A DNA stretch of 64,000 nt from Sinotaia quadrata (lineage: Eukaryota > Mollusca > Gastropoda > Architaenioglossa > Viviparidae). The stretch is taken from positions 116,717,860 through 116,781,859 of the forward strand of contig CM054181.1 of the NCBI GenBank assembly GCA_028829895.1, written 5' to 3'. Shown in pieces: positions 11,850-24,050 of this stretch (position 1 is its first letter; each line of letters starts with the position of its first letter). Both the position numbers and the translations under genes were made by a program. Under the pieces are notes generated by a model. It made no database searches, was not told the DNA's origin, and saw only the letters and a program-made list of their open reading frames with translations.

Positions 11850-12261
11850 GATGGGGCTAAAGTAGAATAGCAACCAAAGCTCTCGTTATACACTAGAATG
11901 ACTAGATCATGGGGCTAAAGTAGATAGCAGCCAAAGCTCTCGTTATACACTAGATCATGGGGCTAAAGTAGATAGCAGCCAAAGCTCTCGTTATACACTA
12001 GATCATGGGGCTAAAGTAGATAGCAGCCAAAGCTCTCGTTATACACTAGATCATGGGGCTAAAGTAGATAGAAGCCAAAGCTCTCGTTATACACTAGAAT
12101 GACTAGATCATGGGGCTAAAGTAGATAGAAGCCAAAGCTCTCGTTATACACTAGAATGACTAGATCATGGGGCTAAAGTAGATAGCAGCCAAAGCTCTCG
12201 TTATACACTAGATCATGGGGCTAAAGTAGATAGCAGCCAAAGCTCTCGTTATACACTAGAT
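11850..12261. repeat. 48/58-bp minisatellite
   Basis: About eight units with GGGGCTAAAGTAGATAGCAG and CCAAAGCTCTCGTTATACAC; some carry an extra 10-bp AGAATGACTA. Confidence 0.95.
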
Positions 12262-12350
12262 CAGTTGTCCCCAACCCCAGGGCCGGTACTGGTCCGTGGA
12301 TCACATGGTACCGGGCAGCCCAATTTAATGAAAATAATCAACAGTCAAAA
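12262..12350 (+). mobile_element. 5' end fragment of another hAT-type element
   Basis: CAGTTGTCCCCAACCCCAGG followed by GGCCGGTACTGGTCCGTGG is a typical hAT terminal sequence. It abuts a minisatellite on its left; no right end was found. Confidence 0.5.
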
Positions 12351-12358
12351 ATGAGGAG

Positions 12359-12554
12359 CAGAGGAGTAGCTAGGATATTTTGCGCCCGGGGACGAACTAT
12401 AAAATTGGCGCCCCTCTCCCTGTATAATCACCCTTTATTACCCTTGTTCACTTATTATAATGTAACGTTATAAGTCTCATTTTGGCGCCCCTGCACCTTG
12501 GCGCCCAGGGGACATATGTACCACCCCCACCCCCCGACCTTAGCTACGCCTCTG
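12359..12554. mobile_element. short non-autonomous hAT-like element (about 196 bp)
   Basis: Left end CAGAGGAGTAGCTAGG and right end CCTTAGCTACGCCTCTG are imperfect inverted repeats. Flanks ATGAGGAG (12351-12358) and ATGATGAG (12555-12562) form an 8-bp target duplication with one mismatch. Contains repeated GGCGCCC motifs. Confidence 0.7.
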
Positions 12555-12639
12555 ATGATGAGTTAAATTAAGTCAATGTTAAATCTCTATCATGCTTTCG
12601 TGCTGTCTAGATTACTGTGTGCAGCATCATTACTAGCTA

Positions 12640-13390
12640 GTCTATTTTTTAAATTAAAATATCAACATATCATTTAATCAATACAAAAGCTAGAGCACTA
12701 AAAGTAGCTCTGATGTGTACCAACCAATACACCCAATATATGTACAATAGCAGAAAGTGGGCAAATGCCAATAAATGAAATAATTACAACTAGAGCAATA
12801 GTCTGCTACCTGAAGCTTCAAACTTACTAACCATACAATTAAAATAAGCATTTACAGTTACCCACCAGATATTAAAAAAAAATACTACGAACTAAAATCC
12901 GAACTCTCACACCAATTGATACTAAACAGCCACTAAAATTACAATACCCTAACAAACCGATTAGGAAATTCCACATACCACTAAAAAGAACTTCACAAAC
13001 ACTACACACACAAAAACAACAAAAAAAACCCCATGCCCTCATTAAATCTTGACACTGCACGATTTAAGACACCAAATACCATGACTGGCAAACTATAATA
13101 TACAGTGACGGCCCACTCGATCGGAAAACAGGGGTAGGAGTACACATAACAAAACATCATGAAATTAGCAATGAGAATTTACAGGCGCGAAATCGACTTA
13201 GGTCGGAAGCGCCCCCCCAAACACTAAATTCGTCATCAGACTTACACCCATATTTACAGTACAATAAGTATATAATGGCTATAAACACGGCACTTACAGA
13301 ACACAATAAGTATATAATGGCTATAAACACGGCACTTACAGAACACAATAAAAATAGGAAACTAGCAGTAACACCATTTGCTGGCAGCAA
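12640..13390 (+). pseudogene. LINE fragment: end of RT and RNase H domain
   Basis: In successive frames the plus strand reads INTKARALKVALM, then VPTNTPNICTIAESGQMP, the usual region after LINE reverse transcriptase. From about 13083 it reads IIYSDGPLDRKTGVGVHITK, matching the first strand of an RNase H domain (the YTDGS motif, here YSDGP). The frame stays open to about 13405. RNase H-bearing LINEs suggest the I-like superfamily. No start and no 3' tail were identified. Confidence 0.55.
13255..13350 (+). repeat. 42-bp in-frame duplication in the LINE RNase H relic
   Basis: AATAAGTATATAATGGCTAT and the following ACACGGCACTTACAGAACAC occur twice exactly, 42 bp apart. Confidence 0.85.
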
Positions 13391-13399
13391 TAACAGCTA

Positions 13400-13850
13400 T
13401 CAACAACAGTGAACAAGACCAGATCTTATATACCCAACATACAAACAGGCATATATACTTACAAACAAAAAAAAACAAACAGGCAGATATACAATAGTTA
13501 GCAGAGAGAGCAGCGGAGGAGTTCTTTAACAGAGTTCTGTTAAGAGTTCCATTTCCTACCCCTACACAGCCCCTTGCTCCCGCACGAAATTGGCGTATGC
13601 TGCAAGCGTCCACCCACCCACCCCAATAATATGATACGTAGGTATGAATTTTTGGCAGTCGCAGAGGTCCAACATAGTCCCTTTTAGTGTGTAGCGAGAA
13701 GTACCAGTTCCTCTGGATGTAGCTGCGTATGAATTCTTCGTTGGAATATTCAGTATAAGTGCGTTGATCGTTGCGAGGAAATTTATGTCCGAGGAGCTGT
13801 CCAGAATTCAAGTAATTTGGTGAATAACTGTCCAACCTTAAGTCAGAACG
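13400..13850. other. unassigned sequence
   Basis: A 157-codon minus-strand ORF (13362-13835) is open here, but it has no recognisable motif and overlaps the LINE relic, so it is not called a gene. Confidence 0.35.
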
Positions 13851-13854
13851 TGCG

Positions 13855-14315
13855 TCATTGTTAGGGGTTCATGGGTTCTTCAATAAGCGTGTCAACCAAG
13901 TCATCGATGGGTATGTCAGTCATCAATAAGCGTGTCAACCAAGTCATCAATGGGTGTGTCAGTCAGTCACCAAGTCATCAATGGGCGTGTCGGTCAGTCA
14001 TCAATGAGCGTGTCGACCAAGTCATCAATGGTTGTGTCAGTCATCAATAAGCGTGTCGACCAAGTCATCAATGGGTGTGTTAGTCAGTCACCAAGTCATC
14101 AATGGTTGTGTCAGTCATCAATAAGCGTGTCGACCAAGTCATCAAAAAGCATGTCGACCAAGTAAGTCATCAATGGGAGTCAATCAGTCATCAATGAGCT
14201 TGTCGACCAAGTCATCAATGGGTGTGTCAATCAGTCATCTATGGGAGTGTCGGCCACGTCATCAAAAGGTGTGTCGATCAGTCATCAATGAGCTTGTCGA
14301 CCAAGTCATCAATGA
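13855..14315. repeat. irregular 20-45-bp minisatellite
   Basis: Many copies of AAGTCATCAATGGGTGTGTC and GAGCGTGTCGACCAAGTCAT in mixed order. Confidence 0.9.
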
Positions 14316-15680
14316 GAGCCCGAGAAACAAGAAAAACAAAATACTGAAGCAGATCCATGCTGACCTTGAACCCTGTCTCTCCTGACAGTGAGGAAATAAA
14401 GGACAGCGCAGCCTGTTCTAGGAACACAAACAAAGCCAGTAAGGAAAACTGCTCAGTCTAAATACGAGACACATCTCCTACGCTCAGAAGTGGTTCTAGC
14501 GTCCACTGCTACGTCATCAACACCGAACAGCAAATAGAAGCTAGGTCGGCCTGTTAAGCAGACGAGAAGAGAAGCTGAGAGGAAGAGCGAACAAACCCTC
14601 GGTGTGAGAGATCAGTCGCGAGGGGTATCTAAAAATAGATTCCGAGGCGCTGCCGGAGGCAGAAACAATCTTGGCGAGCCAGTCTTTCACTCGCAGCTCA
14701 CGAAGCTATGGTACAAAGAAGGAAGGATTCGTTAGAAAATGAACATGGTGCACGCCTTTCGGCTAACACGTCACAGGCAAACAAAGGTAGGATTAATCGT
14801 TTTTAAGCCTGACTTAACATTACCCATGTGTATTCCGCTGTCATTTTGGTTATAATGGCCTCTGTGTGGAAATTGAATCAACAGGAGTGGGGTTGCTTTT
14901 AAACTAATACCAGTAGTACACAAGAGGAGATCACTCCATCCATCCACTGGGAAACGCGAAATATAGCGCACAATTTATTAACTCACTAATGAAAAGCTCT
15001 TGCCGCCTGGCCTTGATCTTCCTCCGCCCACTTTCACACGTTTGAAACAAACACACATTCGTTATCGATTCGCGTCTACTATCATGTTTATAATATAAAA
15101 TAAAATAATCTTGTATTTAATTATGCACATAATTATAACTTTCTCTAATACTATTTCTTGAGCAGTGAAATGTGTCACACACATATCACAGATTGAGATA
15201 TTTATCACACAGAGATATGTAATACTTTACTAGAGATAGGCCTATTTATCATACATATATTTATGTACCACGTACACTTATCAAACACGAAGATATTCAT
15301 AAGCTGACGTTATCAGTGACAGACACATATATACAACCAAACAAATGTCACACACAAACATCTCTCACAAACATAACAGGAAATAATATTTTACACATTT
15401 ACGACTCGTATAAAAGTCACGCGCGTCCACATAGCATTGAGAGGATTTACAGCATTTGACGCGTTACAGTGTGTAGAAGGTCATGGTATATAAGACTACA
15501 AATACCAGCTAGATGTCTACATATCATAATGTCTGTTTCCATTGAAATGAAATGCCATTCCATACGTCTGACGAATACTCAACACAGTCACGTAATGCGG
15601 TCAGCTTGCCACAGGAAAGGAAAGATAAACAGGCGAGGGAAAAGGACATTATTTTGCTCGCTACAAAAAACACATGTCAT
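14316..15680. other. unassigned, locally GC-richer sequence
   Basis: Unlike its neighbours 14340-14780 is free of repeats and less AT-rich. No splice-bounded exon with a recognisable product was found. Confidence 0.35.
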
Positions 15681-15684
15681 GTTC

Positions 15685-16010
15685 TATCAGTCAGTGAAAT
15701 GTAATCAGGTTACTTGTAAAGCCTCTTATGTAACAAGGTTACTGCTATCAAGTCAGTGAACTGTAATCAGGTTACTTGCCACTAACGTAACAAGGTTACT
15801 GCTATAAAGTCAATGAAATGTAATCAGATTACTTGTAAAGCCATTATCGTAACAAGGTTACTGCTATCAAGTCAGTGAAATGTAATCAGGTTATTTGTAA
15901 AGCCACTAACGTAACAAGGTTACTGCTATCAAGTCAGTGAAATGTAATCAGGTAATTTGTAAAGCCACTGACCTAACAAGGTTACTGTAATCAAGCCATT
16001 GAAGTGTATT
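15685..16010. repeat. ~62-bp minisatellite
   Basis: Five units with GTCAGTGAAATGTAATCAGG and GTAACAAGGTTACTGCTATC. Confidence 0.92.
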
Positions 16011-16590
16011 TTAAGTGCTATGAAAGAACCGATGAAATGTAATAAAGTTATTGCCTTAAAATAAAGCCATTGAAATCTAATAAGATTTTCGTTATAAAAT
16101 AAAGCCGATGAAATCTATTTAGGTTATTTCTATAAAATTAAGCCAGTGAAATGTAACAAAGTTATTGTTATTTTTAAAAAAGCCAATGAAATGTAACAAA
16201 GTTATTGTTATTTTTTAAAAAGCCAATGAAATGTAGCAAAGTTATTGTTATTTTGTAAAAAGCCAATGAAATGTAATAAGCTTGTTGCTCTAACATGAAG
16301 TCAGTGAAATCTAATAAGCTTATTGCCCTTAAAAAAAGAAAGCCAATGAAATGTAATAAGGTTACTGCTCTATAATTAGGTTACAGTTATAATTTTTTTC
16401 CACCAAAACTAAAAGGTTACTGCTATATAATAAGGTTAGTGCTATAAAATAAAGCCACTGACGTGTAAAAAGATTGCTCTTATAAAATAAAGTCATGAAA
16501 ATCCAATAAGGTTACTGTTACAAAATAATGCCACCTGTTTAATATGGTAACTGTTATAAAATATTGCCCACACTTGTTTAATAAGGCTAC
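16011..16590. repeat. degenerate continuation of the 62-bp array
   Basis: AAGCCAATGAAATGTAA and AAGTTATTGTTATTTT blocks, increasingly diverged. Confidence 0.75.
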
Positions 16591-16594
16591 TATA

Positions 16595-16975
16595 ATAAAA
16601 TAATGTCACCTGTACAAGAATTTACTGTTTTAAATAATGTCACCTGTATAATAAGTTACTGCTATAAAAATAATGTCACCTGTTTTTTAAGTTACTGCTA
16701 TAAAAATAATGTCACCTGTATAATAAGTTACTGCTATAAAAATAATGTCACCTGTTTTTTAAGTTACTGCTATAAAAATAATGTCACCTGTTTTTTAAGT
16801 TACTGCTATAAAAATAATGTCACCTATGTAATAAGTTACTGCAATAAAAATAATGTCACCTGTATAATAAGTTACTGCTATAAAAATAATGTCACCTGTA
16901 TAATAACTTACTGCAATAAAAATAATGCCACCTGTTTTTTTAAGTTACTGCTATAAAAATGTCACCAAAACCAAT
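16595..16975. repeat. 36-bp minisatellite
   Basis: About ten units with TAATGTCACCTGTATAATAA and GTTACTGCTATAAAAA. Confidence 0.95.
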
Positions 16976-17029
16976 AAAGTTGCTGCTGTGTATCAATTTT
17001 TTTTTGATAGCGTTCTGTCCAATCATACT

Positions 17030-17415
17030 ATGTGTATTGGGCTCAGTCATACATGTCGCTTCCACATCATGTGTGTTGGGCTCAATCATGCATGTCGCTT
17101 CCACATCATGTGTGCTGGGCTCAATCATGCATGTCACTTCCACATCATGTGTGTTGGGCTCAATCATGCATGTCACTTCTACATCATGTGTGTTGGGCTC
17201 AATCATGCATGTCACTTCCCCATCATGTGTGCTGGGCTCAATCATGCTTGTCGCTTCCACATTATGTGCGTTGGGCTCAATCATGCAAGTCACTTCCACA
17301 TCATGGGTGTTGGGCTCAATCATGCATGTCGCTTCCACATCATGTGCATTGGGCTCAATCATGCATGTCACTTCCACATCATGTGTGTTGGGCTCAATCA
17401 TGATTGTTGCTTTGA
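17030..17415. repeat. 39-bp minisatellite
   Basis: Ten units with CATCATGTGTGTTGGGCTCA and ATCATGCATGTCACTTCCA. The period is a multiple of three and three frames lack stops in the consensus, giving several long repeat ORFs that I do not regard as genes. Confidence 0.95.
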
Positions 17416-17474
17416 TGGAGTAACTGACAGACAGTGTGACATGCACCCCTTTTGTTACTGGTTATGATTATAAT

Positions 17475-18503
17475 TATTATTAATCATCCATAACTAATTG
17501 CAAGTGATGGGTAAATCTTAATTTATGTTTATTAATAATTCTCCCAGGAGACATGGATTTTACAGGTGTAGTAAATCTTTTCTCTTCCACAACAATAAGA
17601 TAGACGTTTTACCATCACACAATATTTTCGCAGGTGGAAACTTCTTACTAGAAGAGTAATAAAAACCTATCATTATTTGTATTTAACAAGCCCCCATCCA
17701 CCCACTATTACTCCAACATATAATTTAATAATATATGCAAGAAGGTTAATAAATTTAACAATAAATGTATTAAATCAACAATAAAATATACATATGAAAA
17801 TGATAAAATTATTTGACATTAATATTCCATGAAACAAAGTTCAGATAATTTCGATACTTCTTCAGTCTTATATTAACACATAGTTCAGCAGTCAGATTAG
17901 TATCAACATATATCACAGGGATATTTTTCATTAAAAAAAATGGAGTTATAGAGTGATATGATAAATAGTTTGCACATAATCTATTCAATAACATAAGGTG
18001 CAACAGTCCTTGCATGCTTTCATAACAATGTCACAAGTTTATTGTTCACAATAGAATAGTCAGTCTTCCATGTGCTCTGCTAGGCACATTGTAGAATGTT
18101 CCAACACTGTAGATCCCTCGAGACTAATCTAGGCACACATTTGCCGTATTAGCTTCAAGAGTAGGCTATCACAGTAACAAATTTCTAGCACTCCTTTGCT
18201 AGAAAATTCCATAATGGAGTTGGACACACTTGCCGATGCATACAGAGTACAGTGAATCAACACAACTGTCACACTCAAGAATGGAAACTCCTGGAATCCA
18301 AAACAAGCATACAAAGAATAAAAGGAAAAAAGGCTTGCTCCTTTCTGAAACAAGATATCAGAAGGCAAGTCTATGTTCCAAGTGTTATGATGGTCTTTAT
18401 TCTCCATTCTTTCTTACAATCATTCTCAACCTGTAAAAGTATTTATTTGCCTGATACATCCTTGCAACATAATAAATACAACATAATCAATTATGTTCTA
18501 GCA
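17475..18503 (-). repeat. IR-A interspersed repeat, left part (split by hAT)
   Basis: Shares long stretches with 59090-60689 (for example CATCCATAACTAATT and the following CTTCCACAACA block). It runs to the hAT insertion site and resumes at 21018. IR-A is a family of up to about 1.6 kb seen at least seven times in this window; it starts TGTGGNGGAGTAAATTT in its own orientation. Confidence 0.75.
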
Positions 18504-18584
18504 CAGGGACGGGCAACATACGGCCCGCGGGCCGGGTCCGGCCCGCGAAGGGATTTTGACCGGCCCGCTGACTGTTTCTGGCTG

Positions 18585-19155
18585 TACATGGTAATGTGGC
18601 CCGCGTCCACACACCCCCCCCCCAATCTCCCACTACTTTCTTACTGCGTCGCAGTTAAAGGTGACTGTTAGTTATTCTTTGATTGTTTTCGGTTAGATTT
18701 ATAATTTACAAATAAAATTTTTATCACGGATTTTGCCAAGAAACATAAAGTTGACAGGAGTGTAGCCATTTAACAAAGATTGGATGCCTAAATACTTTTT
18801 CACAGAAGTCGTATGTTTGATGTGCAGTGAAAGTGTTGCAATGTTGAAAGAGTACAACATTAGCGCCATGGTAATGTGGCCCCATCCACATCCTGCTGCA
18901 ATCTCCCACTATTTTCTTACTGTGTCACAGTAATAGTGACTGTTAGTTATTCTTTGGTTGTTTTCGGTTAGATTTAGAATTTACAATCAAATTTTTATCA
19001 TGGATTTTGCCAAGAAACGTAAAGTTGACAGTGAGTGTCGTGCATTTAACAAAGATTGGATGCCTAAGTACTTTTTCACAGAAGTCGGCAAGAAAGCAGT
19101 ATGTTTGCTGTGCAGTGAAAGTGTTGCCTTGTTGAAAGAGTACAACATTAGCCGC
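18585..19155 (+). repeat. internal tandem duplication in the hAT element
   Basis: A segment of about 280 bp is present twice in a row (about 18585-18865 and 18866-19150). Each copy begins CATGGTAATGTGGCC and runs through the start of the transposase to the ATTAGC motif. The left copy is more decayed and lacks the ATG (ACGGATTTTGCC), so only the right copy could start the ORF. Confidence 0.8.
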
Positions 19156-20799
19156 CATTAGACAAAACATGCAGGCTATGGCAGTACTTTATCAGCAGCG
19201 AACGGCAAACAAAAGCAACAGAATTGGACAGAAAACTTGTAAAGCAGCAGAATGTATTCGGAAAAGCCAAAGTAGCCCAGAAAGCTGCTACTCATGCCAG
19301 CTTTGTGGTCGCACACAACATTGCTAAGCACAGCAAATCGTTCTGTGATGGTGAATTTGTCAAAAAGTGCATGCTCGATGTAGCTGATCAAGTCTGTCCA
19401 GAACACAGAAAGAAGTTTGAAGAAGTCAGTTTGTCGAGAAGAACTGTAGCTCGCTGCATTGAAGCAATTGGTGACGACCTGACATCACAACTAAAAAGGC
19501 GTGTACCTTCATTTCAGCTGTTTTCCCTGGCATTGGATGAAAGCACTGACATCGATGACACTGCACAGTTGCTCATCTTTGTACGAGGCATTTCAGAAAA
19601 CTTTGAAATCACAGAAGAATTGCTGTCAATGGAATCAAGACACTACTACCGGGGAAGATATTTTCGAATGTGTGGAAAATGCCTTGCACACAATGCAATT
19701 ACCATGGCAGAAAATGGTAAGTGTAACTACGGATGGTTCTCCATCTTTGACAGGAAAGAAAGTTGGTCTACTGAAGAGAATGGGTGACCGTGTTGCAGAG
19801 GTCGATTGCACCAGGGAATTGATATTTCTACATTGCATAATACACCAGGAAGTGCTGTGTAAAAGTGTGCTTGACATGAAACATGTTGTGGATCCAGTTG
19901 TGAAAATTGTTAATTTCATCAGGGCGAGAGGTCTAAATCACAGACAGTTTATCACACTTCTGGAAGATTGCGGTTCTGATCACAGTAATGTTTTGTATCA
20001 TACCGCTGTACGCTGGTTGAGTTTGGGGAAAGTTCTGAGACGTGTCTGGGACCTGAAAACAGAAATCTTACTGTTTTTGGAGATGAAAGGGAAAGATACA
20101 GAATATCCTCAACTCAGAAAATCAGAATGGCTCTCAGATCTGGCGTTTGCAGTTGATCTCTTTGAACATATGAATGAATTGAACACCAGACTTCAAGGGA
20201 AGGGCACTTTTGCTCACGAAATGTACTCAACAGTGAAGGCATTCAAGGTGAAACTAAAACTGTTTTGTCGCCAGCTCAGTCAGAATATCACAACACACTT
20301 TCCAACATTCGAAACTATGGCACCCCAGTTGATGTCAACTGAGAAGTACACCAATATGATATCTGCACTAGACAATGAATTTTCTAGTCGTTTTGCGGAC
20401 TTCCAGAAACTCGCTGCTGAGTTTGATATCTTGTCATCACCGTTTACAACTGACTTTGAAAAGGCGCCGGATGCTCTACAGCTGGAACTGATTGATCTGC
20501 AGTGTGACTCTACCCTGAAAGAGAAATTCCAATCTGAAAGCATTGACAAATTTTATGCGTCACTGAATGAATCCAAGTTTGCCAACCTGGGAAAGATGGC
20601 CATGAAACTACTTGTTCTGTTCGGGTCTACATACATTTGTGAACAAACATTTTCGACCATGAACATTAACAAGACAAAGCTGCGTTCCAATCTAACTGAT
20701 GTTCACGTGCAGTCTTTACTGAGAATTTCTACGTCCGACATGCAGCCAGAGTTCAAACAACTTGTTGAAAACTTTGATCGACCACAGATGTCTCATTGA
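19000..20799 (+). pseudogene. hAT transposase pseudogene (SCAND3/GTF2IRD2-type)
   Basis: Starts at an ATG encoding MDFAKKRKVDSECRAF. A zinc-finger-like block with CLLCSESV and NISRH follows, then an in-frame TAG at 19159-19161 and a further stop near 19240. The frame shifts around 19225-19240 and again near 19640-19660. Catalytic-core motifs are visible (FSLALDESTDIDD; HCIIHQEVLCKS; HTAVRWLSLG), and the C-terminal hAT dimerisation region CEQTFSTMNINKTKLRSNL lies near 20638-20694, with the natural stop at 20799. The longest intact stretch runs from about 19,660 to 20,799. Two frameshifts and stops mean it cannot make an active transposase. Confidence 0.9.
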
Positions 20800-21017
20800 C
20801 TTCAGCAGCTATTGAGGTACATTACGTTAAATTCATTAAATACTGTTTTTGGTCTCTATGCTTTAATGTTTACAAGTTTAAAGTTTATATTAAATACGAT
20901 TTGTTCCTTGCATAGGTGGATAAATACGCGATTAAGGTATTGATTTAGTAATCCGGCCCGCCAAGGACTTCTTTTTCCCATACCCGGCCCGCCGACTGAA
21001 GAAGTTGCCCACCCCTG

Positions 21018-21174
21018 TTCTAGCATGTTCTTGACCTGAGTTGTTATTTTAACTCTGGTACTTACAAAAATATCGTCATGCGCAGTAACTGGAGGTCACG
21101 TCACGTTGACATTTAACAAATTATAATAATAATAAAGTTTTAAAAATAGGGGCAAGCAAATCCACTCCACCACA
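21018..21174 (-). repeat. IR-A interspersed repeat, right part
   Basis: Continuation of the interrupted IR-A copy, ending at the family start motif TGTGGTGGAG (minus strand) at 21174. It aligns with 60535-60689. Confidence 0.75.
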
Positions 21175-21769
21175 AAGAGTTTCATGCATTCAATCAAGTG
21201 TTTATAGAAACAGCTGTCGTACAAATACGTGTCCCAGAGCAAGCAGTGTATATCCGTCCGTCCGTCTGTCTGTCTGGTGCATTTGACACAAATATTTCCG
21301 TGAAAAAGCAGGAGTGTATTGTATCCACCTCTTTATTTCGAGTTCTTGACTAAATACGTGGACTCTGCCCGCTGACTAGATGTGGAGAGCTCTTCACAAA
21401 CACCTAATGTTATTTAGGTCTCGGCGAACACAAACTAGCGTCTGTGTGTCTTCACTAAAATGTGATTGTAGAATAAAAGTAACGTGGAGAAACTCGGAGA
21501 AAAGAAAGTAACAATGAAAAGTGCCAAAGAAGTAAGTTACAGTGTATGATGTAAAAATTCGTGTGTGTGTGTGTGTGTGTGTGTAATGTATTTTTTAAAA
21601 CGTGTGTGAGTGCGCGCGCGAGTAGTGTATACAGTTGGCATAGATAACGTGTTGGTGGTTTCATAATTTAATTCAAAGATTTATTTTATATTTTTAATAT
21701 ATTTTATGAGAGCAGCATTGATCGGACTGGCTTTAAATCTACACAGTTAGTAAACAGTAAGAATCGGGA

Positions 21770-22070
21770 TGGCTTGATTGCAAATCTGCACACAGATAGT
21801 AAACGGTGAGTATCACCAGACTGACATGATTGTAAGTCTACACACAGGTAGTAAACAGTGAGTATCACCAGACTGACATGATTGTAAATCTACACACAGG
21901 TAGTAAACAGTGAGTATCACCAGACTGACATGATTGTAAGTCTACACACAGGTAGTAAACAGTGAGTATCACCAGACTGACATGATTGTAAGTCTACATA
22001 CAGGTAGTAAACAATGAGCATCATCAGACTGACATGATTGTAAGTCTACACACACGTAGTAAAGAGTGAG
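21770..22070. repeat. 52-bp minisatellite
   Basis: About six units with GTAAACAGTGAGTATCACCA and GACTGACATGATTGTAAGTC. Confidence 0.95.
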
Positions 22071-22309
22071 TAACGCTACAGGAATGAAGTAATGGGACAG
22101 CGGTTAAACATGCCCAGGAATTTCGATTCCCTTCGGAAATGGAAAAAAATAAAGAACTGTAAGACCCATCACTATATCAGTGGTGGTCTCTGCTTCTCAT
22201 ACTTCTAATCGGTGGGTTAAAGTGTCAATGGCTGTATTAATTTACCTTTTTGTACTTGAACAGAAAGTATCGCAGTGGATCGATGTTTGTTCATGTATTT
22301 CTAATGTTT

Positions 22310-22680
22310 TCGGTCAACTGTTTTAATGACGATATTTCTCTAGTGTTTTCGGTCAACTGTTTAAATGATATTTCTCTAGTGTTTTCAGTCGGCTGTTTTA
22401 ATGATATTTCTCTAGTGTTTTCAGTCAGCTGTTTTAATGATATTTCTCTAGTGTTTTCAGTCAGCTGTTTTAATGATATTTCTCTAGTGTTTTCCGTCAG
22501 CTGTTTTAATGATATTTCTCTAGTGTTTTCAGTCAGCTGTTTTAATGATATTTCTCTAGTGTTTTCAATCAGCTATTTCAATATTTTTCTAGTGTTTGCA
22601 GTCAACTGTTTCAATAATATTTTGCCAGTGTTTTCAATCAAGTGTTTGACTGATATTTCGCTAGTGTTTAGTTTTGTTGA
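22310..22680. repeat. 36-bp minisatellite
   Basis: About ten units with GTTTTAATGATATTTCTCTA and GTGTTTTCAGTCAGCT; a (CA)n(TA)n tract follows at about 22763-22800. Confidence 0.95.
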
Positions 22681-22764
22681 CACCAATTCCAATGGTTGTT
22701 ATTTTATACTTCTAATGCTTCCAAACACCCACCGCTTTAATAATATAATAATTGTACGATGCCA

Positions 22765-22801
<37 letters not shown>

Positions 22802-22809
22802 CTCACTGA

Positions 22810-23290
22810 TCATACATTCACGTAGTAGTTTAACTAGAGTTTCTAACAAATACATTAACTAGTTAATGCATATAGCTACATCCATAAATATAAATAAATG
22901 TACTATCCATATCTTTGCATTTACCCACATCTTTAAAGGTAAATACGTGTATTCACCCAGCCAGATCAAAAAGCATAAAGAAAGCACAGTTACACTATAA
23001 TATACCTTATTCTTAGCACTATGATAATTACCTCACATAGACATTTTGGTAACTAATTTGATCCGAAGTCTTCATTTCTTTTTAGAAAGAAAATGCTGAC
23101 ATTTGCAGTGAAATTAACATCATTTAACTGAACCATGTAATTCTTTGTTGTTGTTTTTTATATAATAAATACACTTGAGTTTTTTTTGGTTTTATAAATA
23201 AATACTTATGATTTATAATTTTTTAAATATATTAATATATTATATAAATAAATATATAAATTATTTATTATAAATATAACATCAATTTTG
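22810..23290. other. AT-rich, no gene seen
   Basis: Simple AT-rich sequence around 23150-23285; nothing else recognised. Confidence 0.45.
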
Positions 23291-23299
23291 TCATGGCAC

Positions 23300-24050
23300 A
23301 TCCTCGTAGCAGGTCTAGGTTCCGTTATGTAAATCCGTTATCGGGCCTAAGTTCTACCATGTCATGTCCTCAATATCAGGCCTAAGTTCTACCATGTCAT
23401 GTCCTCAATATCAGGCCTAAGTTCTACCATGTCATGTCCTCAATATCAGGCCTAAGTTCTACCATGTCATGTCCTCAATATCAGGCCTAAGTTCTACCAT
23501 GTCAGGTCCTCAATATCAGGCCTAAGTTCTACCATATCATGTCCTCAATATCAGGCCTAAGTTCTACCACGTCATGTCCTCAATATCAGGCCTAAGTTCT
23601 ACCATGTCATGTCCTCAATATCAGGCCTAAGTTCTACCCTGCCATGTCCTCAATATCAGGCCTAAGTTCTACCCTGCCATGTCCTCAATACCAGGCCTAA
23701 GTTCTACCCTGCCATGTCCTCAATATCAGGCCTAAGTTCTACCCTGCCATGACCTCAATATCAGGCCTAAGTTCTACCATGTCATGCCTCAATATCAGGC
23801 CTAAGTTCTACCCTGCCATGTCCTCAATATCAGGCCTAAGTTCTACCCTGCCATGTCCTCAATACCAGGCCTAAGTTCTACCCTGCCATGTCCTCAATAC
23901 CAGGCATTGGTTCCATCATACCATGTCCTCAATACCAGGCATTGGTTCCATCATACCGTGTCCTCAGTACTAGGCCTAGATTCTACCGTACCTTGTCCTC
24001 ATTTCCAAGCCTAGGTTCTGCCATACCATATCTTCAATACCAGGCCTAGA
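23300..24050. repeat. 35-bp minisatellite
   Basis: About 21 units with TCCTCAATATCAGGCCTAAG and TTCTACCATGTCATG; the right part shifts to the CCTGCCATG and CATTGGTTCCATCATACC variants, showing spread of local variants. Confidence 0.95.

Larger units (their letters stand above)
18504..21017 (+). mobile_element. hAT transposon with GTF2IRD2/ZBED-like transposase (decayed)
   Basis: A 2,514-bp element bounded by short inverted ends (CAGGGACGGGCAAC on the left, matching GTTGCCCACCCCTG on the right) and flanked by perfect 8-bp target duplications TTCTAGCA at 18496-18503 and 21018-21025. The 8-bp duplication and CAGGG-type ends are diagnostic of hAT. GC-rich terminal segments (GGCCCGC motifs) occur on both sides. 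It sits inside an IR-A repeat: other IR-A copies (for example near 60,535) carry the uninterrupted TTCTAGCATGTTCT site. Confidence 0.93.

Noticed and set aside
13362..13835. 157-codon minus-strand ORF
   Set aside because: No motif, antisense to the LINE relic, low-complexity end; probably chance.
14316..14780. GC-richer block considered as a promoter or exon
   Set aside because: No splice-bounded open frame or core promoter pattern could be supported.
16925..17467. Overlapping ORFs of 123-180 codons on both strands
   Set aside because: All arise from the 39-bp minisatellite.
18252..18671. 139-codon plus-strand ORF
   Set aside because: Crosses the IR-A/hAT boundary, so it is a chance fusion of two repeats.
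20280..20549. Minus-strand ORFs within the transposase (also 19635-19919)
   Set aside because: Antisense shadows of the hAT transposase.
22250..22825. 191-codon ORF with FSVSCFNDISLV period
   Set aside because: Frame of the 36-bp minisatellite.
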